From Paenibacillus brasilensis (lineage in GTDB: Bacteria; Bacillota; Bacilli; Paenibacillales; Paenibacillaceae): DNA of 64,000 nucleotides. The translations under genes were made by a program, and so were the position numbers. Below the pieces are notes generated by a model. That model saw only the letters and a program-made list of their open reading frames with translations, made no database searches and was not told where the DNA came from. Positions 35,263 to 43,880 of this stretch are shown here, piece by piece (the first letter of the stretch is position 1; the number at the start of each line of letters is the position of its first letter). The DNA is taken from positions 3,407,501-3,471,500 of the forward strand of contig NZ_CP045298.1 of assembly GCF_009363115.1 (NCBI RefSeq). The letters are read 5' to 3'.

Positions 35263-35310
35263 ATAGTGACTACTATAGTGACTACTATAGTGACTACTAA
35301 AGTAACTACT
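35263..35310. repeat. Tandem 12-bp repeat, operator-like, upstream of trmB-type gene
   Basis: ATAGTGACTACT is repeated three times (35263-35298), followed by a diverged fourth unit AAAGTAACTACT. Each unit centres on AGTNACT, itself a dyad. The array ends 85 bp before the regulator ATG. Confidence 0.85.
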
Positions 35311-35394
35311 ATTAGAAAGATAGTGCGTATACCGGATTTTGTCAAGGGGAAATGATATAGTAGGGATGAACAGTTGAATTGAGGAGAATCCGTC

Positions 35395-36246
35395 ATGAAA
35401 CCAAAACCTAATGTATTAGACATTCTACGTGATCTGAATTTTAGTGAATATGAAGCCAAAGCTTATGTGACCTTATTGGAGAGTTCTCCACTTTCGGGAT
35501 ACGCTGTTTCATTGAATTCCGGAGTACCGAGATCCAAAATTTATGAGGTTTTGTCAGGAATGGTTAACCGCGGGGATATTATCGTAAGTCAAGAAAATAC
35601 GCCGCTTTATGTGCCGCTCCCGCCGCATGAATTGATTGCCCAAAGAAAACGCAGAGCAGAGCAGATTTTCAATGTGGCGCAGGAGAGTTTGGAGCAGTAC
35701 ACAGCATCGTTTCAAAATAGAGAGAATATTTGGAATATATCAGGCTATGAAGCCATTATCAATCGCATAAATGAAGGGGTAAAGGGAGCCAAACACCGGA
35801 TTTTGCTGGAAATTTGGAAAGAGGATGCTGAGGTGTTCAGGGATACCCTTGAGCAAGCCGCACAACAAGGAATTGAAGTGATTATTGTAGCATACGGGGA
35901 ACTTAACTTTGATTTCGCTACTGTGTACCATCATGATATGAGTGAGGAGATTACGTCTGAAATTGGCGGTCGGTGGATTGTACTCAGCATAGATGACCGG
36001 GAGGTTGTAGCGGGTATACTTTCCCTCGGTGACGATAGCCGTGCTGCATGGTCGTTGCATCCTGGCCTTGTGATGCCAATTACGGAAGTGATTATTCATG
36101 ATATTTATATCATGGAAATATTGTATGAATTCCGTGAAGAGCTGGAGGCCAAGTTCGGCCCTAATCTGATCCATCTTCGCAATAAATTCGCCATGGGCCC
36201 GAATGGTAAAGGATATTATGTGCCTATGACTGAGAAAAAGCCTTGA
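35395..36246 (+). CDS. TrmB-family transcriptional regulator
   Basis: 283 residues. N-terminal winged helix (VLDILRDLNFSEYEAKAYVTLLESSPLSGYAVSLNSGVPRSKIYEVLSGMVNRGDI) is typical of TrmB/Sugar-specific regulators. A coiled linker and a PLD-like effector domain follow (GAKHRILLEIWKEDAEVFRDTLEQAAQQGIEVIIVAYGE). Relatives respond to sugars and usually sit beside a transporter, but none is adjacent here. AATTGAGGAGAATCCGTC precedes the ATG. The tandem dyads upstream suggest autoregulation. Confidence 0.85.
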   Translation: MKPKPNVLDILRDLNFSEYEAKAYVTLLESSPLSGYAVSLNSGVPRSKIYEVLSGMVNRGDIIVSQENTPLYVPLPPHELIAQRKRRAEQIFNVAQESLEQYTASFQNRENIWNISGYEAIINRINEGVKGAKHRILLEIWKEDAEVFRDTLEQAAQQGIEVIIVAYGELNFDFATVYHHDMSEEITSEIGGRWIVLSIDDREVVAGILSLGDDSRAAWSLHPGLVMPITEVIIHDIYIMEILYEFREELEAKFGPNLIHLRNKFAMGPNGKGYYVPMTEKKP

Positions 36247-36289
36247 ACGTGTTGAGCATACCCGCAGAATGATAATGATATGCATAAAT

Positions 36290-36329
36290 AAAAGGCTCAT
36301 GGAATGCTGTACTTCCCATGAGCCTTTGT
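36290..36329. terminator. Bidirectional terminator after trmB-type gene
   Basis: AAAGGCTCATGG (36291-36302) pairs with CCATGAGCCTTT (36316-36327). Confidence 0.8.
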
Positions 36330-36346
36330 ATTGGACGTTCGGTCTG

Positions 36347-37510
36347 TTATTTTACGGTTACAATCACACGTTGATAATGTTTTAAAGTGTGTTTTCCATT
36401 GTCCTGCACTTCTGCAATGATATGAATCGTATTTCCTGATTTAGCATCTGCAGGAACGGTAAAGCTTACTGTATTCGTGTCACTACCTTGCAAGTCAATG
36501 GTGTTTAACTTCTCACCCTTCGCTACTTCTTGATGAATTCCGAGCTGCATGTTACCCGCCATTTCAGGTTTAACCTGTGCTGGCTTTACTTTAGAATCTT
36601 CATACGTATCTGCTTCAAAATATCTCCACCACTTATAGGTTAATGAATTACCATCCGGATCGGACCCTTCAGCATGCAGCGTGATTTTTTCCCCTGGTTT
36701 AGCAGTAAGATCCAATCCTTCTTTAATGGTCAACGTTGGATTGTGGTTCGCATCTTTGTAGTCGGACGCAATCGCCCAATCCGCACGAGCAGCGAAGTCA
36801 TTTTGAATATCATCAAACCATCGCATCAGCGAATATTCTGCTTCGAATCTTTTCGTATATACATCGTAATCTAGTACCGTATTTCTAAATAATTTATCGT
36901 TAACGACACCAAAACGGCCTCCCCAGCCTCCATAGGTTGGGTTTTCCATACTCCGCAAGCCATTATCAAACAGATAGAAGAAGGACGGAGAATCCCCTTC
37001 CGAAATAAAATCATACTTGTCGTATTGAGGATTTTTCTTTAAGTAGGCTTCACTGCCTCTTTGTTCTTCATCCAGTTCACCTTTAATGATTTTTCCATCA
37101 CCCATCAAGGCGTACATATTCAGCAGCTTGCCGTGACCATCCTGGATATTTTTGAAATTCCATTCTCCATGCAGCTTGCTGTTTACTTCCTCCGTATGCA
37201 TTTTCCAGGCATAGGCGAGATGCCAGAAGTTAGATTGATCATTGATAATTCTAATGTCAGGCCAATTTTTTGCAATGTAGTTATTGTAGCTATCGTCTTG
37301 GTCCAAAATGATATACAGCACGAGCTTATCACTTACTTTTTTTTGAATCGTTTCCCATTGATCTGTATTTTTATATTCGTCTTCAATGGACTTTAGAGCT
37401 CTGGCTGTGGTATTGGTTCCACCCCAAGTTTGAACGTATAAATCTCTTTTATCATCATCTAGGAATAGTGTTTTAAGGAAATCGGAGCCTTCCGTTTCTT
37501 TCTCTCATTT
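36347..37510 (-). pseudogene. DUF1593-type secreted protein, 5'-truncated
   Basis: About 385 codons remain. ETEGSDFLKTLFLDDDKRDLYVQTWGGTNTTARALKSIED...LVLYIILDQDDSYNNYIAKNWPDIRIINDQSNFWHLAYAW is the nucleoside-hydrolase-like DUF1593 domain; the end (ITLHAEGSDPDGNSLTYKWWRY...VSFTVPADAKSGNTIHIIAEVQDNGK) is its cadherin-like C-terminal domain. The frame hits a stop at about 37510, and the signal peptide and first 100 or so residues are absent. Internal ATGs (for example 37321) would give a protein lacking the start of the catalytic domain, so the gene is probably dead. Confidence 0.75.
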
Positions 37511-37595
37511 CTGTTCCCCTCTCTGAGTTTCTACTTGATGTTTTTGAGGATGATAACCATGTAGGCATTCCTTTTATTCGTAATTTGGATATAAA

Positions 37596-37654
37596 AAAAA
37601 CCTAAATACATATATGCTTCAGAAAAAATGGAGCATACATATATCTAGGTTTTG
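37596..37654. terminator. Long AT-rich hairpin terminator
   Basis: A stem of about 20 bp between AACCTAAATACATATATGCT (from about 37599) and the complementary segment ending TATCTAGGTTTT at about 37654. A-run and T-run flank it, so it can serve aroF (minus strand) as well. Confidence 0.65.
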
Positions 37655-37743
37655 CCTGCATGATCAGTCACAATCCTGTTTAGATTCTACATCATAACCA
37701 GAGAAAATGAAAGCGGTTTATGAATCCTTGCATAAAATTAGTT

Positions 37744-38826
37744 TTATGCTTTGAATAAACCGGATTCTTTTACTTCCGACATGAATTTATTGAACTCAGG
37801 AATGTTCAGCTGTTGCTGTGCATCGGACAGAGCCACTGCCGGATTCGGATGAACTTCCACCATAATGCCGTCAGCTCCGGCAGCCAGTGCGGCTTTGGCG
37901 CAAGGGGCAAGAATGTCCTTACGTCCCGTGGAGTGAGTCACGTCTACCAGTACAGGCAGATGGCTTTCCTTTTTCAAAATCGGTACAGCGGAAATGTCCA
38001 GCGTGTTGCGGGTCCATTTTTCATACGTGCGAATACCGCGCTCAATCAGCATGACCTGCGTGTTGCCGCGAGAAACGATGTATTCCGCTGCATGAAGGAA
38101 TTCTTCCATGGTAGCAGCCAGCCCGCGCTTGAGCAGAACGGGAGTTCTGGTTTCACCCGCAGCCTTGAGCAGCTCAAAGTTATGCATGTTGCGTGCACCG
38201 ATTTGAATGATGTCGATGTATTGGATGGCTTCCTCCAAATGTCTTGGATCGACGATTTCACTAATCGTCGCCAGCCCGAACTCATCGCCTACGCGCTTGA
38301 GAATTTGCAGACCTTCAATGCCCAGCCCTTGGAAATCGTACGGAGACGTACGCGGCTTGAACGCACCGCCACGCAGAATCGGTACACCTGCCTCTTTGAG
38401 AGCCGCTCCCACTTCGCGAGTTTGCTGGTAGCTTTCCACAGAGCAGGGACCTGCAACCATGATGGAGGCTTTGCCGCCCACCAAGGTATCTTTGACCTTA
38501 ATGACCGTGCTGTCCGGCTGATTTTTGCGGCTGACGATCAGATGCTTTTTGTGCTCTTCTTTTTGATAGTTCAGAGAAGCCTTGAAAATATCTTTGAACA
38601 ATTGGCGAATCGTAGCATCGTCAAAAGGTCCACGGTTAGCCGCGATCAGCTTATCCAGCATTTGCTGCTCACGTACCGGATCAAAGTCGGGTACCCCTTG
38701 CGCTTCCTTCAATTTTCCGAGTTGTCCCGCCAGTTCAGCACGTTGGGACAGCAGCTCCAGCAATTGCAAGTTTGTAGCATCGAGCTGTTCCCGCAACAGC
38801 TCCAAAGAATTTTCATTGGTTGACAT
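37744..38826 (-). CDS. aroA: Bifunctional chorismate mutase / DAHP synthase
   Basis: 360-residue entry enzyme of aromatic amino acid synthesis. Residues 1-90 are an AroQ-type chorismate mutase ([37 protein letters not shown]), here a feedback-sensing domain in relatives; residues about 110-360 form the type Ib DAHP synthase ([61 protein letters not shown]). B. subtilis names this fusion aroA. ATG 38826 follows GGGAAGGGTG; the frame is open further upstream but that is T-box leader. It is regulated by the leader at 38895-39185. Confidence 0.93.
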   Translation of the reverse strand: MSTNENSLELLREQLDATNLQLLELLSQRAELAGQLGKLKEAQGVPDFDPVREQQMLDKLIAANRGPFDDATIRQLFKDIFKASLNYQKEEHKKHLIVSRKNQPDSTVIKVKDTLVGGKASIMVAGPCSVESYQQTREVGAALKEAGVPILRGGAFKPRTSPYDFQGLGIEGLQILKRVGDEFGLATISEIVDPRHLEEAIQYIDIIQIGARNMHNFELLKAAGETRTPVLLKRGLAATMEEFLHAAEYIVSRGNTQVMLIERGIRTYEKWTRNTLDISAVPILKKESHLPVLVDVTHSTGRKDILAPCAKAALAAGADGIMVEVHPNPAVALSDAQQQLNIPEFNKFMSEVKESGLFKA

Positions 38827-38894
38827 ACAGTACACCCTTCCCGAATTTAAATTTGTTTTTTCTGTTAGCTCATAGGCTTTTTGGCAGAAAATAA

Positions 38895-39185
38895 CACAAA
38901 AAGGCACTCGTCGCAAGGGACGAATGCCGTGGTACCACCCTAATTACAGAAGTGTACATACGAGTCGTCAACGTCAATTCAGGCGACGGCAGTACTTCTG
39001 AGCTTGATGCCCGTAACGGGGGCTTCCGGAAACCTCTAATGCGGACAAAGGAATGAATCCTTTTGTCGGTTCAAGGCTCGACTCGGGAGTGAATTTCAAC
39101 GTGGGATTACGGTACGCTCTCAGCAATTCGTACCTTTCTGTGGGAATCCGGTTAGACGTTTACTTGTCTCCGTCCATGTCTTTGT
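38895..39185 (-). promoter_or_regulatory. T-box riboswitch leader of the DAHP synthase gene, candidate Phe specifier
   Basis: On the minus strand the leader has a stem I with ACAGAAAGG...GAGAGCGTACC, the conserved antiterminator bulge GGGTGGTACCAC (38929-38940) and a terminator hairpin GGCATTCGTC-loop-GACGAGTGCC running into TTTTT (38898-38928). Uncharged tRNA would favour antitermination and raise enzyme synthesis. At the end of stem I the text reads TGAAA-TTC-ACTCCCGAGTC, the usual layout for the specifier loop, so the codon is probably UUC (Phe), at 39091-39093 on the plus strand. Confidence 0.85.
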
Positions 39186-39290
39186 TCATGGTATTCAAAA
39201 GATTTGAATCTTATTTTAAACAAAGTAGGTGCAGAAGGCAAGCCCTGTTTATCCGGTACAGTTTTCGCCCTTGATTTGAATCGGTTATAA

Positions 39291-39491
39291 TGTGTACAGC
39301 AACGGCTCGGCATAGGACGTTTTCATTGGACACGTCCTGAGGCCGATCTGCACGCGCTTGCCCAGGTTGCGGGGATGTTTGCGGAAATTTATGACCCTTA
39401 CTGTGGTAATGATCATACCAAATCTGCAGCATGGAATGAGATGGTAGAGAGATTGGAAGCGAAGTCGACGGTAGCGTTGCTGCCATTGTAA
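39291..39491 (+). pseudogene. Protein-like open frame without start, probable remnant
   Basis: 66 codons reading RLGIGRFHWTRPEADLHALA and on to EIYDPYCGNDHTKSAAWNEMVERLEAKS, ending TAA at 39489-39491. An in-frame TAA lies at 39288-39290 and there is no ATG, GTG or TTG near the start. It reads like real protein but the family was not recognised. A strong terminator follows directly, as expected for a genuine gene end. Confidence 0.35.
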
Positions 39492-39502
39492 TATACGAAG
39501 CT

Positions 39503-39559
39503 AAAAAGGGTGCCCCTCAAGCCAAGTATCATCTGTGTGGCTTGTGCAGCACCCTTTTT
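39503..39559. terminator. Strong bidirectional terminator
   Basis: AAAAAGGGTGC and CAAGCC on the left pair with GGCTTG and GCACCCTTTTT on the right, leaving a loop of about 15 nt. It closes the convergent 39291 and 39581 units. Confidence 0.8.
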
Positions 39560-39580
39560 GCATTCCCTATCCGCTTTTTC

Positions 39581-39769
39581 TTATCTGCCTCGATCTCTGG
39601 GCACAGGCTTTGTCGATGCGACTCCTCGTGGGTTGTCTTCGGTAAAATCCTGCATAGGTTCAATCGTAGTCGTCTTGTCCGCAGACCTGCGATCGTCTTC
39701 TTCCACAGGATTTAAGGCTTTGTAACGTTGGTACTCCATATCGGCCTGAGACATTGGATTTTTATACAT
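39581..39769 (-). CDS. Small hydrophilic hypothetical protein (62 aa)
   Basis: MYKNPMSQADMEYQRYKALN followed by an acidic, disordered tail (EEDDRRSADKTTTIEPMQDFTEDNPRG). No membrane segment or known motif. The MSQADMEYQRYKAL start is of the type seen in small Bacillales proteins. The ribosome site is weak; Met6 is an alternative start. Paired with the next small gene upstream on the same strand. Confidence 0.45.
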   Translation of the reverse strand: MYKNPMSQADMEYQRYKALNPVEEDDRRSADKTTTIEPMQDFTEDNPRGVASTKPVPRDRGR

Positions 39770-39843
39770 AGGGACCAGTCAACTTCTTCCAGTGTTTACT
39801 CTTTATTACCCGTTTAGGAGGGGAGGTAAACGTTATCCTGGAT

Positions 39844-40074
39844 CTAATCCTCATCCCCGTCGCTACCGTTTAACAAATCTGTACCATGCAGGAATTCGGC
39901 AGGAGCGGAAGGGTCGACGGTACTGCCTGGTGTCAGTTCATCAGCGTCAGGGATATTTTCCAGTTGGGTATCCGGTCCTGCGGTCAGATTCTCCCAGTTG
40001 GTTTCCGCGTTTTGCAGGGAAGGCTCAAAATCATAGTCATGCAGCTCAGTGGTGCGATCGTCACGTTTGGCCAT
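39844..40074 (-). CDS. Small acidic hypothetical protein (76 aa)
   Basis: MAKRDDRTTELHDYDFEPSL, then a low-complexity Asp/Glu/Pro/Thr-rich stretch ending in SDGDED. AAAGGAGCTGAGCAAC lies directly before the ATG, which supports a real gene. It lies upstream of the 62-residue gene on the same strand. Function not recognised. Confidence 0.5.
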   Translation of the reverse strand: MAKRDDRTTELHDYDFEPSLQNAETNWENLTAGPDTQLENIPDADELTPGSTVDPSAPAEFLHGTDLLNGSDGDED

Positions 40075-40502
40075 GTTGCTCAGCTCCTTTACTTTTGATG
40101 CTTATTTCGACCTTACCCAAACAGTAGAAAGGCTAAACCTTGAGTTAGTGTGTCTGTCAAAGGTTAAAATCATGCGAAAGGGAATATGGCATTCACGATA
40201 AACGTTTTTTTCGTAACCGCTGTGATATGATAAAGAGGAGAGGGAGGGATATGAATTGGAATGGTCATGTCCGGGCCGATGATTAGCCATGGGGCTCAGA
40301 AAGCAGATGGAGTGCCACGAGCAAGAAATGATTATTAACCAATATAAAGATTTTACAAATAATGAGTAAAAAGAACATGATACCCTTCTTTTGAAGAAGG
40401 TATGCACATCATCGTATAGAATAATATTATTTCAGGACGTTTAAAATTGTGAAAATGCATACAAATTTGTAAATCCTACTTTGTAACTTTGAGGTGCTTA
40501 AC
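40075..40502. other. Intergenic region between small acidic gene and sensor kinase
   Basis: I see no supported gene. A short frame at about 40289-40369 reads MGLRKQMECHEQEMIINQYKDFTNNE and loosely recalls a Spo0E helix but lacks the S-x-x-L-D signature. Promoters of the divergent flanking genes must lie here, but no hexamer pair stands out. Confidence 0.3.
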
Positions 40503-42392
40503 ATGAGGCATGTGCCCAAAGCTGTCGTCGCTCTGCTGGCGGTCATTGTGATGCTAATGTCGCTCAGCCACCCCGTCTTTGCGGCAAAAACGACCCCGGA
40601 AAGAAAAAGCAAGATACTTTCATGGGATATGAGATGGGGAGTGGAAGGGGAGGATGGCTCCTTAGATGAGGTAAGGGACCCTAGCAAGACCTGGATGCAT
40701 ATTCAGGAAGATTCACAGTTGCCCAAGCAGCCTGGCAATATCGGCTCTGCCTGGATTCGTATTCGTCTGCCTTCACTTAATGATGAAACGCCAGCGGTGC
40801 TTTTTGAAAATATCTATGGCCGGCATATTACGCTGTATAAGGATGGCATCAATTTTTACGAATCCTACCGTGGGTACAATTATGAAAATAATCGTATTCT
40901 GATTCCGTTGAAACCGGAAGATAGCGGTAAAACATTATACATATGGACGGAAAGCAGCCATAATAGACTGGGTATTATCGGAAATGTGATCACTGGTGAT
41001 TATCGTGAATTGCTGGGGACTTTGGTCAGAATGGATGTTTTGGATATCGTATTGGGCAGCACGTTCATATTCATGGCTCTTGTACTGTTGATCTGCTCTT
41101 TCTTTCTGTTCCGTCCGAGCATGGCCATGTGGCTGTCCCTCAGCGCAATTGTACTGTCCATTGGTTTGATGATTGTGACGTATTCGCCTTTTCTGTATAC
41201 GTTCTATCGCAGCTATGGCAAGCTGTATTTACAGCTCTTTGATGTGGGAATGTTCATCTTGTTGCCTTCATTAGCGTATTTTTTTGAACAAAATATCAGT
41301 TCGATTCTACTGATTCGCAAGTTTCGAAAGGTTCTAACTGCTTACTCCTTGTTCTGCTTTACCATGATGATTGTGAATTTGGGTGCACAGGAGCGGTTAA
41401 ACGATGTATATTATTTTTTCAGTGTAACCGTCCTGAGCGTATTGCTCGTGGCTTTACTTGCACTGCTAGTGTTTGCTTCGGTTCGTATGGCGCTTAAGGG
41501 AGATCATGAAGCGATTATTTTATCGGTAGGCTTTGCTTTTTTCGCTGTCATCTCCGTTGGTGAACTGACCTGGTTCTTCATCCGGGAAGGGCGCTATAAT
41601 ATGTTCCTGTGGAAATGGGGCGTGTTCGGCTTTGTGCTGGCGTTGATTGCGATTTTGGGTAGAAGACTGGCAGAAAAGCATAATCAGGTGGTTCGCTATT
41701 CCAGAGAGCTGGAGATGTTCAATAATGAGCTTCAACGTTCGGAGAAAATGGAGATCATCAGCGATCTGGCTGCATCTGTAGCGCATGAGGTACGTAATCC
41801 GCTTCAAGTGACTCGCGGATTTCTCCAGCTCATGAGTAAGCAGGAGGATGGCAAAAACAAAGATTATCTGCATATTGCGCTGGAGGAGCTGGATCGGGCT
41901 TCCGCGATTATTACCGATTTTCTAACCTTTGCCAAACCGGAATTTGAACAAACCAAAACGCTGACTATATTGGATGAATTCAAGCATATTGAAGGAATCA
42001 TTAGTCCGATGGCTAATTTGCAGGGCGGTAAAATTTCGCTGGATATTCCCCAGGAAATCAAAGTACGCGGGAATTCCTCCAAGTTCAAGCAGGCGTTCAT
42101 CAATATTATCAAAAACAGCATTGAAGCGCTGCGAGATCAGGGTCATATTCATATATGGGCTTATGTGGATAATGGAGAAGCTGTCATTCATATTCGGGAT
42201 AATGGCGAAGGAATGGATGCTCAGACCTTATCCAGACTAGGTGAGCCTTATTTTTCGAATAAGACAAAAGGCACGGGTCTAGGGATGATGGTGACCTTTC
42301 GGATTATTGAAACGATGAATGGTAAAATATCTTTTACAAGTGCAAAAGGGGTGGGAACAGAAGCGACCATCCGCTTCCCCGTAGCCGGATAA
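40503..42392 (+). CDS. Membrane sensor histidine kinase, 7TM-DISM type (sporulation-kinase-like)
   Basis: 629 residues. A signal peptide is followed by an extracellular 7TMR-DISMED2-like beta domain (about residues 30-170; WIRIRLPSL...LFENIYGRHITLYKDG), then a seven-helix membrane block (about 180-400), a dimerisation/phosphoacceptor helix (SDLAASVAHEVRNPLQVTRGFLQLM, His in HEVRNP) and a HATPase domain (NIIKNSIEALRDQG, IRDNGEGMD, TKGTGLGMMVT). The kinase core resembles KinA-E sporulation kinases, and no response regulator is adjacent, so Spo0F is a plausible partner. GAGGTGCTTAAC precedes ATG 40503. Confidence 0.85.
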   Translation: MRHVPKAVVALLAVIVMLMSLSHPVFAAKTTPERKSKILSWDMRWGVEGEDGSLDEVRDPSKTWMHIQEDSQLPKQPGNIGSAWIRIRLPSLNDETPAVLFENIYGRHITLYKDGINFYESYRGYNYENNRILIPLKPEDSGKTLYIWTESSHNRLGIIGNVITGDYRELLGTLVRMDVLDIVLGSTFIFMALVLLICSFFLFRPSMAMWLSLSAIVLSIGLMIVTYSPFLYTFYRSYGKLYLQLFDVGMFILLPSLAYFFEQNISSILLIRKFRKVLTAYSLFCFTMMIVNLGAQERLNDVYYFFSVTVLSVLLVALLALLVFASVRMALKGDHEAIILSVGFAFFAVISVGELTWFFIREGRYNMFLWKWGVFGFVLALIAILGRRLAEKHNQVVRYSRELEMFNNELQRSEKMEIISDLAASVAHEVRNPLQVTRGFLQLMSKQEDGKNKDYLHIALEELDRASAIITDFLTFAKPEFEQTKTLTILDEFKHIEGIISPMANLQGGKISLDIPQEIKVRGNSSKFKQAFINIIKNSIEALRDQGHIHIWAYVDNGEAVIHIRDNGEGMDAQTLSRLGEPYFSNKTKGTGLGMMVTFRIIETMNGKISFTSAKGVGTEATIRFPVAG

Positions 42393-42405
42393 TATCCGGC
42401 TTTTT
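42383..42405 (+). terminator. Terminator of the sensor kinase gene
   Basis: AGCCGGAT and ATCCGGCT arms around AAT, then TTTTT; it overlaps the last codons. Confidence 0.8.
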
Positions 42406-42490
42406 GCGTTCGGAGAAAACGAAAGGAAGCTTGCTGAACCCACCCGTGTGTGATTAATAATTGTAATACGAGTATGTTACGAAAACCAAA

Positions 42491-42727
42491 TTACCACATC
42501 GAGCGAGGTTTCCGGGATGAAGCAAGTACGCCGGAAGGGTCTGGAGGGATGACCAGATAAAACTGATCAGGTGTTTCCTCTAACGTTTTGACTTGGATAT
42601 GATCGGGGATCACGACCCCTAACACATCACGGATTGCAGATTTGGGATCTGTCATTAGTTTTTCTCTAAAACTGGCATCCTCCCAAGCTTTTTGAATGAC
42701 TTGTGTTTGAAGAACTTCAGTAGCCAT
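42491..42727 (-). CDS. NHLP-leader RiPP precursor ending in Trp
   Basis: 78-residue peptide with a nitrile-hydratase-like leader: VIQKAWEDASFREKLMTDPK...LGVVIPDHIQVKTLEETPDQFYLVIP are the usual alpha-subunit-like landmarks. The part after the leader is short: PDPSGVLASSRKPRSMW, with no Cys, Ser/Thr-poor and a C-terminal Trp. NHLP leaders serve several RiPP classes. The partner 72 bp upstream is an isoprenoid synthase. Trp near the C-terminus is the residue prenylated in ComX pheromones. ATG 42727 follows GAGAGGGTGATTTTTG. Confidence 0.8.
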   Translation of the reverse strand: MATEVLQTQVIQKAWEDASFREKLMTDPKSAIRDVLGVVIPDHIQVKTLEETPDQFYLVIPPDPSGVLASSRKPRSMW

Positions 42728-42802
42728 CAAAAATCACCCTCTCATTCAATTGGTTATATTTACCCAGTCAGTATACCACGAAAGGCTCATCAAAATCTAG
42801 AA

Positions 42803-43738
42803 TTATTTCATATTTCTGGAGAGCCAAAAATCGAGTCCGCCTCTTCTCAAATGCGAGCGTCCGCTTTCAATTTCTACGGCTTCTTCGGCCAGTTCTTCCG
42901 CGATGGAACGTGCAAACATACGCAGGCCGGGGATGGGAGGCTCCATAGATTCCAACTGCTGGACTGCCTGATCAGCAATTCCTGCATAACTGGTAAGCAT
43001 GCCACGTACATATATCGCTTCCTGAATCATTTCTGGATTCAATCCGTCACGATAAGCCTTCTTTTGCTCGGCACTGATATGGGACAATAGGCAATTGTAG
43101 CTATTTTCGTCCCAGTCTTCCGACCAATCAGCCCAATCATCCGACATTTGGAGCACAAGCAGTGCCGTATCCGTCATAGCTGTAATGGTCTGGACTAGGT
43201 CGCCACGGCCTGCCAGCAGTAAAGCGCCTGTTCCGGCCATTTTTAACGGACTTGCTTTCAGCGCCACCCGATGTCGATTCCCTTGAAAATGGTCCTCTGT
43301 TCCCTCGGATGTCACACCAACGGCCCATTCTCCGACATAGGTTTGGGCATGTGACCAAAAAGGAGAGGACGCGGGAAAAAGGTCCCGATAAATGCTTAGA
43401 CATTCGGTATAAAATAGCTGGCTTAAGGCGAGTTGCGATTTACAGTTGTCTGCTGCTGTGTCCATCACGTCATCCTGAATTAAATAGTGAGCCATGACAA
43501 ACACGTTGCCAAGTGAGAGCTTTCGGCATATTTCGGGAGACAGTCCGGTGATTTCTTGCAGCCAAAAGGGAAGCAAGTAGCATATGTAGTTCCGTGTGCT
43601 GTCTTCACGCAATGGATTAAAACGAGCCAGATAGTCAAGACCCTGATGCTGAAACGGAGCAGGAAACGCAGCTGTTCGCTCCTCCGCTTGGCGAAACACG
43701 TCCTCTAATTCCTGTTTGTACGCAAAATACCATTCCAT
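42803..43738 (-). CDS. Class I isoprenoid synthase-like enzyme, possible peptide prenyltransferase (ComQ-like)
   Basis: 311-residue all-helical protein with two aspartate-rich motifs, DDVMD in VMAHYLIQDDVMDTAA (about residue 90) and DDWAD in LLVLQMSDDWADWSEDWDEN (about residue 215), the hallmarks of trans-isoprenyl diphosphate synthases; ComQ, which attaches a prenyl group to ComX Trp, has the same fold. It lacks membrane segments. It is on the same strand and directly upstream of the NHLP precursor, so it probably uses that peptide. A free terpene product cannot be excluded. ATG 43738 follows CAGGTGATAGCG. Confidence 0.75.
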   Translation of the reverse strand: MEWYFAYKQELEDVFRQAEERTAAFPAPFQHQGLDYLARFNPLREDSTRNYICYLLPFWLQEITGLSPEICRKLSLGNVFVMAHYLIQDDVMDTAADNCKSQLALSQLFYTECLSIYRDLFPASSPFWSHAQTYVGEWAVGVTSEGTEDHFQGNRHRVALKASPLKMAGTGALLLAGRGDLVQTITAMTDTALLVLQMSDDWADWSEDWDENSYNCLLSHISAEQKKAYRDGLNPEMIQEAIYVRGMLTSYAGIADQAVQQLESMEPPIPGLRMFARSIAEELAEEAVEIESGRSHLRRGGLDFWLSRNMK

Positions 43739-43880
43739 CGCTATCACCTGCATCTCTTATGAATATATTTATAGCGATTTCTAGTTGTTAACTGCCATTG
43801 TATAACAGATTGCAATTTTCAAGATGTTGTTATTTTTACAATAAGGAGTATGCAAAAAATATATAAAGTGCTTCGGGATT

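Noticed and set aside
35263..35310. 12-bp tandem array considered as CRISPR or a replication iteron
   Set aside because: There are no spacers, and no replication protein gene is near; operator array fits better.
37813..38823. Long plus-strand open frame (336 codons) opposite the DAHP synthase gene
   Set aside because: It is antisense to a clear enzyme gene, has no ribosome site, and its sequence matches no family; it arises from codon bias.
40289..40369. 26-codon frame as a second Spo0E-like gene
   Set aside because: It lacks the S-x-x-L-D signature and a good ribosome site.
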